Source of the DNA: CBDCYH01 sp965224105
Lineage (GTDB): Bacteria; Bacteroidota; Rhodothermia; Rhodothermales; JABDKH01
DNA: 64,000 nucleotides
Direction of reading: 5' to 3'
Assembly: GCA_965224105.1 (NCBI GenBank)
Contig: CBDCYH010000002.1
Span: forward strand, 1,178,001-1,242,000
The translations under genes were made by a program, and so were the position numbers. The notes beneath the pieces are model-generated. The model was not told where the DNA came from. It saw only the letters and a program-made list of their open reading frames with translations, and searched no databases. This document shows positions 51,128 through 59,850 of the stretch, one piece after another (the stretch's first letter is position 1; each line of letters begins with the position of its first letter).

Positions 51128-51591
51128 CAATCGGCTGGCTGGAAACGGAAACGGCGGGCGGCTCCTTCGTTTTCGATTTCAATGCTGATGCGCATTGTTC
51201 GGGCCGGGAGCAAATCCGGTATCCTCTCTGGCCACTCCAGAATACAGACCGCATCCTGCTCGAGGTATTCGTGAAACCCGATTTCCTCAAGCTCCTCCGG
51301 GTCTTTTATTCGGTAGGCGTCAAAGTGGTACAGCGTAAGGCGCCGTCCCCTGTGTTCTTGCACGATACCAAACGTCGGGCTTGTTACATCGTCGGGTTGG
51401 TATCCCAGGCCGGTAGCAATGCCTTTCACGAAGTGCGTTTTCCCTGCACCGAGGGGGCCGGACAGAGCGACTACATCACCAGCTTCGAGCAGTGTGGAAA
51501 AAGACGCGCCCAACTCTACCGTTGCTTCGGCTGATGACGTTGTGGCGGGGAAGATTTTTGCTAGTTCGGTTTGCCTGGTGATAGTTTGCAT
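51127..51591 (-). CDS. tsaE: tRNA threonylcarbamoyladenosine synthesis ATPase TsaE
   Basis: 154 residues. Walker A GPLGAGKTHFVKG (about 45-57), DDVTSPTFGIVQEH, LYHFDAYRI with Asp for Walker B, and ILEWPERIPDLLP, which together define TsaE. It works with TsaD and TsaB in t6A modification of tRNAs. N-terminal 30 residues (TSSAEATVELGASFS) are the usual lead. It is followed directly by folC and preceded by the GT4 gene with 3 bp between. Confidence 0.93.
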   Translation of the reverse strand: MQTITRQTELAKIFPATTSSAEATVELGASFSTLLEAGDVVALSGPLGAGKTHFVKGIATGLGYQPDDVTSPTFGIVQEHRGRRLTLYHFDAYRIKDPEELEEIGFHEYLEQDAVCILEWPERIPDLLPARTMRISIEIENEGAARRFRFQPAD

Positions 51592-51594
51592 GTG

Positions 51595-52752
51595 CTAGTC
51601 GCGCTGGGCGCATAAGATTGCATGCTCCAACCCGTCAATCATCGTGCCGACTGCAAGGTATCGATACGCCGTAGCGTATGCACTGACGCTGAAAAGTTCG
51701 CGGTCGTCCAGTACCGTCTTGATCGCTTCAATAAAGCTGTCTTCGTTACCGTGCTCTGCCAGCTTGCCGTTTTCGCCGTCTTCGATGAAGTCTATTTCCG
51801 GACTGTGGTACCGGTAGGCCGGGTCTGGGGATTTGTGTGTGACAACCGGTAGGCCAAAGCAGAACGCGTGGTTGACGGACAGCCCCACATATCCTGGCAT
51901 AAGCATCACATCGGATGCGTAGAGGTACGCGCCGGAGCTGCTCCAATCCGTTATCGCGCCGGTGAACAGTACGTCCTCGATGTTTTCTTTTCGCACGCGA
52001 CTTTTCATTGATTCCAACTCGGGTCCGTCACCGATTACTAACAGGGTGGCAGGGGTGGTAGATCGGAAGCGGGAAAAAATATCCAGCAGCAGATCCGTGC
52101 CTTTGTCGGGAATCAGCCTGCCGATGAAACAGAGTACGGGTTGGTTTTTTGGCAAGTTGATGGTGTCCCGCACAGCTGACCTGCTTTGTCTTTCAAGCAA
52201 TTCGTTCAGTCGATAGAGTCTGTCGGTGTCTAGCGTGTTACGCGCCCTAAATACTTTTTCGGGCGGGACAAATTCTCGCAGTTGTTGGGCGATGTTGTCG
52301 GAATAACACACACACGCGTCTGCTTTGCGTGCCATTGCGATGCGATATCTGTCTGCCGGGTGATTACTTCCGAACGGGCGGAAGTTTGAAGAAAAGTGAC
52401 CCCAAAGGACGATGGGTATCTTTCGCTTTTTTGCTTTCGACATCAATCGGGGCAGGCTAATGGAGCGTGGAGCTTCCTCTGCCAGGATTACTGCTGGATC
52501 TGGATATTCTTCAAAGGCCGGTTTGAATTTCTGATAATGGATTCTCTCGCCGCCAACCCAATAATTTTTGAGGAGCACCTGGCGAAACCCGGTTTCATCT
52601 TTGGAAGTCAGGGTGTTCATGGATGACGCGCCGGGTGCCGAACCGTGGCAAACCACCAGGCGACCATCCAGCCTCTTATTCAGCTTTTCAAGGACCGGCA
52701 CACGGTAAGACGTGAGCATTCGGGTAAAATATAGAACCGGGCGACCGGCCAT
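51595..52752 (-). CDS. Glycosyltransferase family 4
   Basis: 385 residues, GT-B fold. Residues 195-215 carry PVLCFIGRLIPDKGTDLLLD, 235-250 VIGDGPELESMKSR, and 295-345 MPGYVGLSVNHAFCFGLPVVT, giving the donor-binding C-terminal domain; the usual E-x7-E is modified (GLSVNHAFCFG in place of ExxxxxxxE), so activity may be altered. Lies between porX and tsaE. Sugar and acceptor unknown; a cell-surface polysaccharide role is plausible. Confidence 0.85.
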   Translation of the reverse strand: MAGRPVLYFTRMLTSYRVPVLEKLNKRLDGRLVVCHGSAPGASSMNTLTSKDETGFRQVLLKNYWVGGERIHYQKFKPAFEEYPDPAVILAEEAPRSISLPRLMSKAKKRKIPIVLWGHFSSNFRPFGSNHPADRYRIAMARKADACVCYSDNIAQQLREFVPPEKVFRARNTLDTDRLYRLNELLERQSRSAVRDTINLPKNQPVLCFIGRLIPDKGTDLLLDIFSRFRSTTPATLLVIGDGPELESMKSRVRKENIEDVLFTGAITDWSSSGAYLYASDVMLMPGYVGLSVNHAFCFGLPVVTHKSPDPAYRYHSPEIDFIEDGENGKLAEHGNEDSFIEAIKTVLDDRELFSVSAYATAYRYLAVGTMIDGLEHAILCAQRD

Positions 52753-52762
52753 GCCGCTACTC

Positions 52763-54325
52763 TTACTTGGGTTTCATCGTGATGACCGGTAGGATCATCT
52801 CTTCCATCGATGCCCCGCCGTGTTGCATCGTGTCCCGATACCGGTTGAGGTACTGGTTGTAGTTCGTTGGGTAGACGAAATAGTAATCCTCTTTCGCGAT
52901 GATGTAGTTCGTTCCGGGTAATCCGGTGGGAAGTCCGAACTTGAGCGGGTTTTGGACAAAGATGGAATGTTTGCTATCGCTCTTCAAGTTGCGCCCGTAT
53001 TTGTAGCGAAGGGCGGTGGATGTGTTGCGATCGCCAATCACCTTTGCGGCGTGCAGGCTGCGCACCGCGCCGTGGTCGGTGGTGACAACGATGGTGCATT
53101 TCTTCGTGGATAAATCCTGTAGTACCTGGTACAGCCACGAGTGCTCAAACCACGTTTTCGTGAGTGCGCGATAGGCTCGCTCGTCGGGCGCCAGTTCTTT
53201 CAGTACAGCCGAGTCCGACCGGGAGTGTGCAAGAATGTCGACGAAGTTTACCACGACCGCGCTGAGGTCGTTCTGGAGAAGGTGATCTTGTGTTGCAACA
53301 AACTCTTTGCTGTCGGATGCGGATATGATTTTGTCATAGCGCACCTTAACATTTTTCCGGAGCCGCGACAGCTGGTCGTTCAGCAGCTCCTCCTCGTTTC
53401 TGTTGCGAGAGTGCTCATCATCTTCCCCGTCGTTCCAGTACCGTGAGTACTGATCTGCCAGCTCGCTCGGAAGGAGGCCGCTGAAAATTGCGTTTCGGGA
53501 ATACGGTGTGGCGGTGGGGAGTAGCGAAAAGTGAAAGTCTGTCTCGATGTCGAAGTATGTTTGCAACATGGACTCGAACATGAGCCACTGGTCGTACCGC
53601 ATGCAGTCTATCACAAAGAAAACAACGGGCGTGTTTGCATCCAGGAGCGGCGCTACGAATCGTTCCACAACATCGTTTGACAGCATCGGCTGGCCGTCGC
53701 CCGATCCCTCTCGCTGGGACTTGATCCACGAAGCATACTTGTCTTCCACAAAGCGTCCAAACACTCTGTTGGCTTCGCGGTACTGGTCGTCAAGAATCTG
53801 GCGAACGTTTTCGTCTCCTTCCAGCTCAAGGTCGTATCCCACAAGCTTCCGGTAGAGCTCAATCCACTCCTCAACCGACAACGGATTCATGAGTGCTGAT
53901 GTGATGGATCCGAACGAGCGGAGATATTCCTGAGACAGCTGTTCGTTGCGAATCTTTACGCGATCGAGGATGCGCTTGCATGTGAGCAAGACCTGGCTGG
54001 GATTGACGGGTTTGGTCAGGTAGTCGCTAATGCGCTGGCCGAGCGCTTCTTCCATGATGCGCTCTTCTTCACTCTTGGTGATCATGACCACAGGGATGTC
54101 GGGACGGATGTCGTGGATTGCAACGAGGGTAGCCAACCCGTCCATGCCGGGCATCTGTTCGTCGAGTAAGACAACCTCAAACCTGTTTTGCTTCACCTCC
54201 TCAATCGCGTCGGAGCCGTTCGTGACTTTGACTACGTCGTAGCCTTTGGATTCGAGGAACATGACATGGGGTTGGAGGAGATCTATCTCATCGTCGGCCC
54301 ATAGGATGCGCGGTGTTTGCGGCAT
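52763..54325 (-). CDS. porX: T9SS regulator PorX (response regulator plus PglZ phosphatase domain)
   Basis: 520 residues. Receiver domain 1-125: WADDEIDLL with the acidic pair, phospho-acceptor D55 in VVLLDEQMPGMDG, and YLTKPVNP with the Lys. Residues 130-195 form helical linker; 200-515 the PglZ (alkaline-phosphatase-like) domain with FFVIDCMRYDQW (metal ligand Asp), LPTATPYSRNAIFSG (catalytic Thr), NFVDILAH and TTDHGA. This is exactly the PorX architecture, required for T9SS gene expression and gliding or secretion in Bacteroidota. PorY and the SigP sigma factor are not in the window. Confidence 0.94.
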   Translation of the reverse strand: MPQTPRILWADDEIDLLQPHVMFLESKGYDVVKVTNGSDAIEEVKQNRFEVVLLDEQMPGMDGLATLVAIHDIRPDIPVVMITKSEEERIMEEALGQRISDYLTKPVNPSQVLLTCKRILDRVKIRNEQLSQEYLRSFGSITSALMNPLSVEEWIELYRKLVGYDLELEGDENVRQILDDQYREANRVFGRFVEDKYASWIKSQREGSGDGQPMLSNDVVERFVAPLLDANTPVVFFVIDCMRYDQWLMFESMLQTYFDIETDFHFSLLPTATPYSRNAIFSGLLPSELADQYSRYWNDGEDDEHSRNRNEEELLNDQLSRLRKNVKVRYDKIISASDSKEFVATQDHLLQNDLSAVVVNFVDILAHSRSDSAVLKELAPDERAYRALTKTWFEHSWLYQVLQDLSTKKCTIVVTTDHGAVRSLHAAKVIGDRNTSTALRYKYGRNLKSDSKHSIFVQNPLKFGLPTGLPGTNYIIAKEDYYFVYPTNYNQYLNRYRDTMQHGGASMEEMILPVITMKPK

Positions 54326-54355
54326 GGGAAAAGTTTCTGGTGAAAGGAATCCGGG

Positions 54356-55072
54356 CTAACGCGTCGGCTCCCAGATGTATTGTCCTTCCCGGTCGATGTA
54401 TCCCCAGCGGTCGTCGACCTGAACGCGCGCGACACCCTGGTTGAAGTCCCACGCGAGATCAAACTCGGGCGTAATTACCTGTTGGCCGTCTGAATTGATG
54501 TAACCCCATTTGCCGTCTTTGCGAATGCGAGCGAGGCCTTCGGAAAATCTCCACGCCTGGTCGTACTTCGCGTCTATGACGATCTGTCCGTCGGCGTTTT
54601 GGTAGCCGTAGAGTTCGTCGATTTTCACGCGGGCCGGAAAGTCCGCGCTGGGGTCGGTACTGCTCATGAGCTGGGGTCCGATTTCGAATTGCGGGTCGAC
54701 AACTAGTTCGCCGGAGATGTTGATGTATCCCCATTTACCGTCCAGCTGCACGGGGGCAAGTCCTTCCGAGAAGTACCACGCGTCTTCGAATTGCGGTTCG
54801 ATGGCCATGCGGCCGTCGATGTCGATGAATCCGTACTTATCGCCCACACGCACAAGCGCTCGGCCATCAGTGAATGCCCATGCTCGGTCGTACTCGGGAG
54901 CGATTGCAAGATGTCCCGCCGGAGTAATGAATCCCCATTGGCCACCGTCGCGGATGAGCAGATAATCTCCGGACGCTCCGATGGTGGCAGCGTGAGAATC
55001 TGATGGAGTGGGTTCGACGCTCGGTTTGCATGCGAGGGGAAGTAGCAGAAGGCAGATCAGAATTACTCGCAT
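54356..55072 (-). CDS. WG-repeat lipoprotein
   Basis: 238 residues from ATG 55072, lipobox LLPLAC (Cys about 15). The mature protein is made of about six WG repeats of 30-35 residues: QWGFITPAGHLAIAPEYDRAW, KYGFIDIDGRMAIEPQF, KWGYINISGELVVDPQF, LYGYQNADGQIVIDAKY, KWGYINSDGQQVITPEF and RWGYIDREGQYIWEP. WG repeats form surface or periplasmic beta structures; ligand unknown. Located downstream of porX by 30 bp from its ATG side. A long in-frame lead at 55126 is not used because it lacks the lipoprotein signature at its start. Confidence 0.85.
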   Translation of the reverse strand: MRVILICLLLLPLACKPSVEPTPSDSHAATIGASGDYLLIRDGGQWGFITPAGHLAIAPEYDRAWAFTDGRALVRVGDKYGFIDIDGRMAIEPQFEDAWYFSEGLAPVQLDGKWGYINISGELVVDPQFEIGPQLMSSTDPSADFPARVKIDELYGYQNADGQIVIDAKYDQAWRFSEGLARIRKDGKWGYINSDGQQVITPEFDLAWDFNQGVARVQVDDRWGYIDREGQYIWEPTR

Positions 55073-55199
55073 GGTATTGTGGGATTTATCATAAAAACGG
55101 TTGCTAACAGGGAAGGGCGTGAACACTCTGAATTCTGGCGGCGTAAGTTGTGCCGGAAGGAGGTGTACTCCGTGGCAGGTTTAATGTTGGTGAAAAGCT

Positions 55200-55712
55200 A
55201 TGAAAAAGAAAGTTCAAGACGCGATTAACAAGCAGATCGGGATCGAGCTCCAATCGGCATACGCCTATTTGGGCATGGCAGCGAGGATGGACTTGCTGAG
55301 TTTTCCGGGGATGGCGCAGTGGCTCCGGTCGCAATGGGAGGAGGAGATCATCCACGCGACAAAGTTCATGGACTTTATGCTACAGCGCGACGCCGAGGTT
55401 GAGCTTGGCGGGCTGAAAAAGCCAACGGTAAATTTCGATACTCCGCTCAAGGCGTTTGAGCTGGTGCTCAAGCACGAGCAGTCGGTTACCAAATCGATCC
55501 ACGCCCTGTACGACCTGGCGGTTAAAGAAACTGACTTCCCGCTTCAGTCTCTGCTGCAGTGGTACATCGACGAGCAGGTGGAGGAAGAGGACAGTGCGCG
55601 GCAGGCTATCGACGCGCTGCGGTTGGCCGGAGATTCTGGTCCGGGCTTACTGATGATCGATCGCGAAATGGGCAAGCGCACGGCTCCACAGGCGGACACC
55701 AGCGGCGCCTGA
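55200..55712 (+). CDS. Ferritin
   Basis: 170 residues. Four-helix bundle with QIGIELQSAYAYLGMAARMD (Glu ligand in E-L-x-x-A), LRSQWEEEIIHATKFMDF with the E-x-x-H ligands, and EEEDSARQAIDALR on helix D. Fits the prokaryotic ferritin group (FtnA) without the heme Met of bacterioferritin. Stores iron as ferric mineral in a 24-mer shell. It precedes trmB by one base, an unexpected pairing. Confidence 0.92.
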   Translation: MKKKVQDAINKQIGIELQSAYAYLGMAARMDLLSFPGMAQWLRSQWEEEIIHATKFMDFMLQRDAEVELGGLKKPTVNFDTPLKAFELVLKHEQSVTKSIHALYDLAVKETDFPLQSLLQWYIDEQVEEEDSARQAIDALRLAGDSGPGLLMIDREMGKRTAPQADTSGA

Positions 55713-55713
55713 T

Positions 55714-56646
55714 ATGCTGCTTCGGCCAGCGTCCATTCCGGTTTCTGTAGCAAACATCTTTGGGAATTCAAATCCGCTGGTGATGGAGCTGGGATTCGGC
55801 AACGGGTCGTTTCTTATTGAGCAGGCGAGAAAGAATCCGGATAAGAATTTTGTTGGCGCGGAGCGGTCGCTGTCGAGTTTGAACAGGGCGTTGCACGTGT
55901 TGCGGCGGTCGCCGCTGGCGAACGTGGTCTTGTATCCGGGTGACGGTCGGTTTGTGCTGGACAGCTTGCTGGAGCGGCGGAGTCTGTCGCACCTGTGGGT
56001 AAACTTCCCGGATCCGTGGCCGCGTCGCCGGCACGTTTCCCGAAGGCTGTTGGACAGGGAGTTCTTCTTGCTGGTTTCAGATCGGCTGGAGGCTGGTGGA
56101 GCCGTTGCGCTCACAACCGATCACGCGGATTACTTTGCTTTTGCTCGCGGTGAAGCGAAAAAGAGTGGACTGTTTGGCGAGGTTGTGTCTGATGCGCCCC
56201 TGGATACGTTGCAGACGAGGTACGCGCGCAAGTGGGCGAAGCAGAACAAAGAGTTTTATCATGTCGTGTTCACATTGGAAAAGGCCGGTCCGGAGATCGC
56301 GCCCTCTGTAAAGCTCGAAGAAATGCAGCATGCACATCTTACGGGTGCGGTACCGTCGCCCGAGTCGTTTGAGAAAATTGTCTACCCGGTAGATTCCGGC
56401 AAGGTGGTGCTGCTTGATATTTTCAGAGCGCTGGATGGAAACGGGTTGGTGTTCCTCGTGCTGGTTGAGGAGGAGGGGTTGAGGCAAGAGTTGTTGTTCG
56501 AGCTGAAGTTTAAGGGCGGCACGCATCAGCTGTTCGTGCGGCGGTTTGGGCAGCCGCTCCCGACGGAGGGCGTGTCGCAAGCGTTGGGGATCGTGTTGGA
56601 GTGGCTTGTTGCGGAGGGCATGGAGGTTACGGGCCGGTGGTATTGA
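55714..56646 (+). CDS. trmB: tRNA (guanine-N7-)-methyltransferase TrmB with C-terminal extension
   Basis: 310 residues; the normal enzyme has about 220. Residues 1-195 contain VMELGFGNGSFLIEQARK (SAM-binding motif I), NFVGAERS, VNFPDPWPRRRH (the TrmB catalytic D-P-W motif), and TRYARKWAKQNKEFY. Residues 200-310 form an extra domain with strand pattern (KIVYPVDSGKVVLLDIFRALDG, LVFLVLVEEEG) of no known type. It makes m7G46 in tRNA. One base separates it from the ferritin gene stop. Confidence 0.9.
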   Translation: MLLRPASIPVSVANIFGNSNPLVMELGFGNGSFLIEQARKNPDKNFVGAERSLSSLNRALHVLRRSPLANVVLYPGDGRFVLDSLLERRSLSHLWVNFPDPWPRRRHVSRRLLDREFFLLVSDRLEAGGAVALTTDHADYFAFARGEAKKSGLFGEVVSDAPLDTLQTRYARKWAKQNKEFYHVVFTLEKAGPEIAPSVKLEEMQHAHLTGAVPSPESFEKIVYPVDSGKVVLLDIFRALDGNGLVFLVLVEEEGLRQELLFELKFKGGTHQLFVRRFGQPLPTEGVSQALGIVLEWLVAEGMEVTGRWY

Positions 56647-56719
56647 GGGGCGCGCCATCCTGTGGCGCCCGAAGGGCGAGGTGGAGTAGCTGCCATCTAA
56701 TTAATTCGTCATTGCGACG

Positions 56720-57060
56720 AGGCCGTTGGCGAGGTGGCAATCTCCCTCTAAGGGCTCAGGTCCGGAAGTCCAAAGGCTGGCGCAACCTTTACCCCACTAC
56801 TTTGGCGTAACCCGATCGTGACTGCGAGGAGTCCCAAGGCGACGTGGCAGTCTCTATCTATGGTCGCTAGCCTGGAAGTCCAAAGGCTGGCGCAACCCTT
56901 ACCCCACCACAAGTGCGTCACACCGGACTTGATCCGGGGTCCATACAGTTTGTGATGGTTGTCGCAGTTGTGCTAAAGAGTGATTTCCAGCTACAGAGGG
57001 CGACGTGGCAGTCTTCATCTATGGTCGCAGGTCTGGAAGTCCAAAGGCTGGCGCTACCCT
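56720..57060. repeat. Three-copy imperfect direct repeat
   Basis: Copies of a ~110-bp unit containing GAAGTCCAAAGGCTGGCGCA followed by ACC(C)TTA, at about 56766-56800, 56875-56903 and 57037-57062, each preceded by GACGTGGCAGTCT- or GAGGTGGCAATCT-like sequence. Non-coding. First part of the repeat island between trmB and accC. Confidence 0.7.
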
Positions 57061-57080
57061 TAGACTCCCATTACAAGTGC

Positions 57081-57660
57081 GTCACCCCGGACTTGATCCG
57101 GGTCCATTCAGTTTGTGCTGGTTGTCACAGTTCCTGGCCTCACACTTGGTGGCTGCACATGCAGGCTGGGAAGGTTGTGCAGGACAGTACCGTCGAGATG
57201 CCGGCGCTATCACCGAGTTGGTTTGCACGGTAATGCCCTCACGGGTTGCCTTACTTTCTTTTGTGCCGACAAAAGAAAGTAACAAAGAAAAGCTCTCGGC
57301 TGACACCGCCTGTCGCTAGTCGTCGTCTCCCTCGCGGCGATATTTCGAGCGGCGCCCGGGGAGGATGTTGCGCAGATGTTGAACAGCGCCGGGACGCCTC
57401 GATGAAATCTCGCTTTTCGCGAGGGTTCCTCCGCCTCGAGACGCGCCATGCGCTGCATGCCGATTGTTTAAGACGCGTGTTTGGAGGAATGCGCGTTGTA
57501 GGGCAAGTGGTTGCTACCTGTCCCGAACGGCGAAGCGGGAAACTCCATCTACAGAGCTCGGCATTGGGAGACTGCCACGCGGCAGTAGCCGCTCGCAGTG
57601 ACGAGTTGGTCTTCACCGTTCTATGGATTCCAGCTCGGGGGCTGAATGACACGAGGGAGG
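57081..57660. repeat. ~550-bp direct repeat, copy 1
   Basis: Starts with a REP-like unit and continues through GTGGCTGCACATGCAGG, a perfect inverted repeat (TTACTTTCTTTTGT 57251-57264, loop GCCG, ACAAAAGAAAGTAA 57269-57282), a GC-rich stretch ending CGAGGGTTCCTCCGCCTCGA, and ATTCCAGCTCGGGGGCT. Nearly the same sequence recurs at 58802-59370. All apparent frames in it are shadows. Confidence 0.82.
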
Positions 57661-58004
57661 TGGCCTTCACCGCCGAGGTATTCCTATTGCGCCGCATGTT
57701 ATTCTACCACCCAACCTGTCATCCCCACCTCGTCATCCTGAGGAGTCCCGAAGGGCGACGTGAGGATCTCCATCTAGGGGCACGGCCCAAGTCACCGTCG
57801 CGCTATTCATCTGCCTCGAATTGTGATCCCACCACCCGCGCGTCACCCCGGACTTGATCAGGGGTCCATGCAGTTTGTGAAGGTTGTCACCGTTCTATGG
57901 ATTCCAGCTCCGGGGCGAACCTTACATCACAGATGGAGCGACAGTTAGAAACCTAAACCGTTTTCTAACGCTAAAGTATTACCTGAAACTCAGCAGTAGG
58001 GGCT

Positions 58005-58580
58005 ATGATGTTAACGCACAACTCAAGAAGTATTCTCGGTAGATCTTGCCGTTCGCTTTTCGTCGTGTTGTGCCTATTGTTCCTGATCGCGCTCCAACTT
58101 GATTGTCAACCTCGGACTCCAGGTTGTGACGTTGTGTCCGTTGCGCAGACTGATTCGACTTCTAGTGTCAAGGGGACCGGATACCACGGCATAGTAATCC
58201 GCGAGAACTATCACATTTCGGAAAGCGTTGATCTGGCGATGTGGTCGGAATTGCCAGATTCGGCAGAGTTTCGAGTTGCGAGTGAATCCGAGATCTGTTC
58301 TTTCGAACGGCGGCTTGCGGATGCTTATCTCGAGGATGCCCACCTGGCTCACAATTTACAACGGGTAGTCGAAGTGGTCCGGCCAGAATTTCTTGCTACG
58401 TTCTTTCGACAATATGTTGGATATGAACAATCAGGCAGATCCATACTTAAAGTCTTCTTGACCGATCCGGCAATGGTTTCCGCTATTCGCCGAGACGAAC
58501 ACCTGCCGATTATTACAGACGACGGCTGGCCGGGAAATATCGTGCTGTATTACGACGTCACTGAAGACATGATTGAATAA
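58005..58580 (+). CDS. Hypothetical secreted or lipoprotein-like protein inside the repeat island
   Basis: 191 residues from ATG 58005 or 58008. Residues 13-35 are a basic then strongly hydrophobic signal segment ending in QLDCQPRTPGC, with two Cys; not a canonical lipobox. The rest is mixed alpha/beta, acidic, with RVVEVVRPEFLATFFRQYVGYEQSGRSILKVFLTD and IVLYYDVTEDMIE. No family recognised. It is AT-richer than its surroundings and flanked by direct repeats, so it may be a recent gain. Confidence 0.6.
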   Translation: MMLTHNSRSILGRSCRSLFVVLCLLFLIALQLDCQPRTPGCDVVSVAQTDSTSSVKGTGYHGIVIRENYHISESVDLAMWSELPDSAEFRVASESEICSFERRLADAYLEDAHLAHNLQRVVEVVRPEFLATFFRQYVGYEQSGRSILKVFLTDPAMVSAIRRDEHLPIITDDGWPGNIVLYYDVTEDMIE

Positions 58581-58801
58581 ATCGCAAATAGTCCTATAAC
58601 GAAGAGTGCATTAGCGGCAACTCATCCTCACCAAGAAAGTTAAGAAGCCAATCGACTCCTGACTTCTCCAAGGATGCACGTAAGGAGCACGCTATAGCAA
58701 TCCCTGCAGGAAGGGCGACGCGGCGATCTCCGTCTACGAGCACGGCCCAAGTCACCGCGGCGCTATTCATCTGCCTCGAAGTGCCATTTCACCACCCAAC
58801 C

Positions 58802-59370
58802 GGTCATCCCGGACTTGATCCGGGATCCATACAGTTTGTGCTGGTTGTCACCGTTTCTGACTTCACACTTTGTGGCTGCACATGCAGGTTGGGAAGGTCG
58901 TGCAGGACAGCACCGTCGAGATGCCGGCGCTATCATCGAGTTGGTTCGCACGGTATGCCCTCACGGGTTGCCTTACTTTCTTTTGTGCCGACAAAAGAAA
59001 GTAACAAAGAAAAGCTCTCGGCTGGCACCGCCTGTCGCTAGTCGTCGTCTCCCTCGCGGCGATATTTCGAGCGTCGCCCGGGGAGGTTGTTGCACTGGTG
59101 TTGAATAGCGCCGGGGCGCCTCGATGAAATCTCGCTTTTTCGCGAGGGTTCCTCCGCCTCGAGATGCGCTGCATGCCGATTGTTTAAGCGTGTGTTTGGA
59201 GGACTGCGCGATGTAGGGCAAGTGGTTGCTAACTGTCCCGGGCGGCTAAGCGATAAACTCAATCTACAGAGCTCGGCATGGGGAGATTGCCACGCGGTGG
59301 TAGCCGCTCGCAGTGACGAGTTGGTTTTCACCGTTCTATGGATTCCAGCTCGGGGGCTGGAATGACAGGA
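58802..59370. repeat. ~550-bp direct repeat, copy 2
   Basis: Second copy of the unit at 57081-57660, beginning with REP-like TCATCCCGGACTTGATCCGG. The 14-bp perfect inverted repeat recurs at 58973-58986 and 58991-59004 around GCCG. Differences from copy 1 are scattered substitutions and small indels. The two copies flank the gene at 58005. Confidence 0.82.
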
Positions 59371-59826
59371 GGGAGGTAGGATTCACTGCAGCGGCATTTG
59401 TTTTGCTCTTCGTGTTAGCCCACCACCAAGGCGTCACCCCGGACTTGATCCGGGGTCCATACAGTTTGTGATGGTTGTCGCAGTTGTGCTAAAGGGTGAT
59501 TTCCAGCTACAGAGGGCGGCTTTGGGAGACTGCCGCGTCGCCCTTCGGGACTCCTCGCAGTGACGAGGTTTTTGTTTGGGATTCCAGCTCGGGGGCTGGA
59601 ATGACACGAGGGAGGTAGGATTCACTGCAGCGGCATTTGTTTTGCTCTTCGTGTTAGTCCACCACCAAGGCGTCACCCCGGACTTGATCCGGGGTCCATA
59701 CAGTTTGCGATGGTTGTCGCAGTTGCTAAAGAGTGATTTCCAGCTACAGAGGGCGGCTTTGGGAGACTGCCACGCGGCAGTAGCCGCTCGCAGTGACGAG
59801 GTTTTTGTTTGGGATTCCGGCTCGGG
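59341..59826. repeat. ~236-bp tandem repeat, about two copies
   Basis: The unit begins ATTCCAGCTCGGGGGCT and runs through GGAGGTAGGATTCACTGCAG, TTTTGCTCTTCGTGTTAG, the REP-like dyad, AGTGATTTCCAGCTACAG and CAGTGACGAGGTTTTTGTTT. It starts at 59341, again at 59580, and a third time partially at 59813 (periods 239 and 233). It ends against the accC coding region. Confidence 0.8.
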
Positions 59827-59850
59827 GGCCGGAATGACGGGTAAAGAGCG

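Larger units (their letters stand above)
56917..59757. repeat. REP-like palindromic element family, six copies
   Basis: A recurring ~50-90-bp unit built on the dyad CCCCGGA-CTTGA-TCCGGGG followed by TCCATACAGTTTG and GGTTGTC. Copies start at about 56917, 57081, 57841, 58802, 59432 and 59671. Copies 1, 5 and 6 extend through AGAGTGATTTCCAGCTACAG to the following unit. Spacers differ. The palindrome fits bacterial REP-type repeats; they may come from non-autonomous mobile units or serve as binding or processing sites. No transposase is present. Confidence 0.8.

Noticed and set aside
57246..57857. 203-codon frame in the repeat island
   Set aside because: Runs through repeat DNA that recurs at 58980; no conserved motif, and the reading is not shared by the second copy.
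58005..58580. Transposase or recombinase gene in the repeat island
   Set aside because: No DDE, HUH, Tyr or Ser recombinase motif is present; the protein has a signal segment.
59341..59826. CRISPR or integron array
   Set aside because: Repeat unit of ~236 bp with no spacers or attC/integrase; it is a simple tandem duplication.
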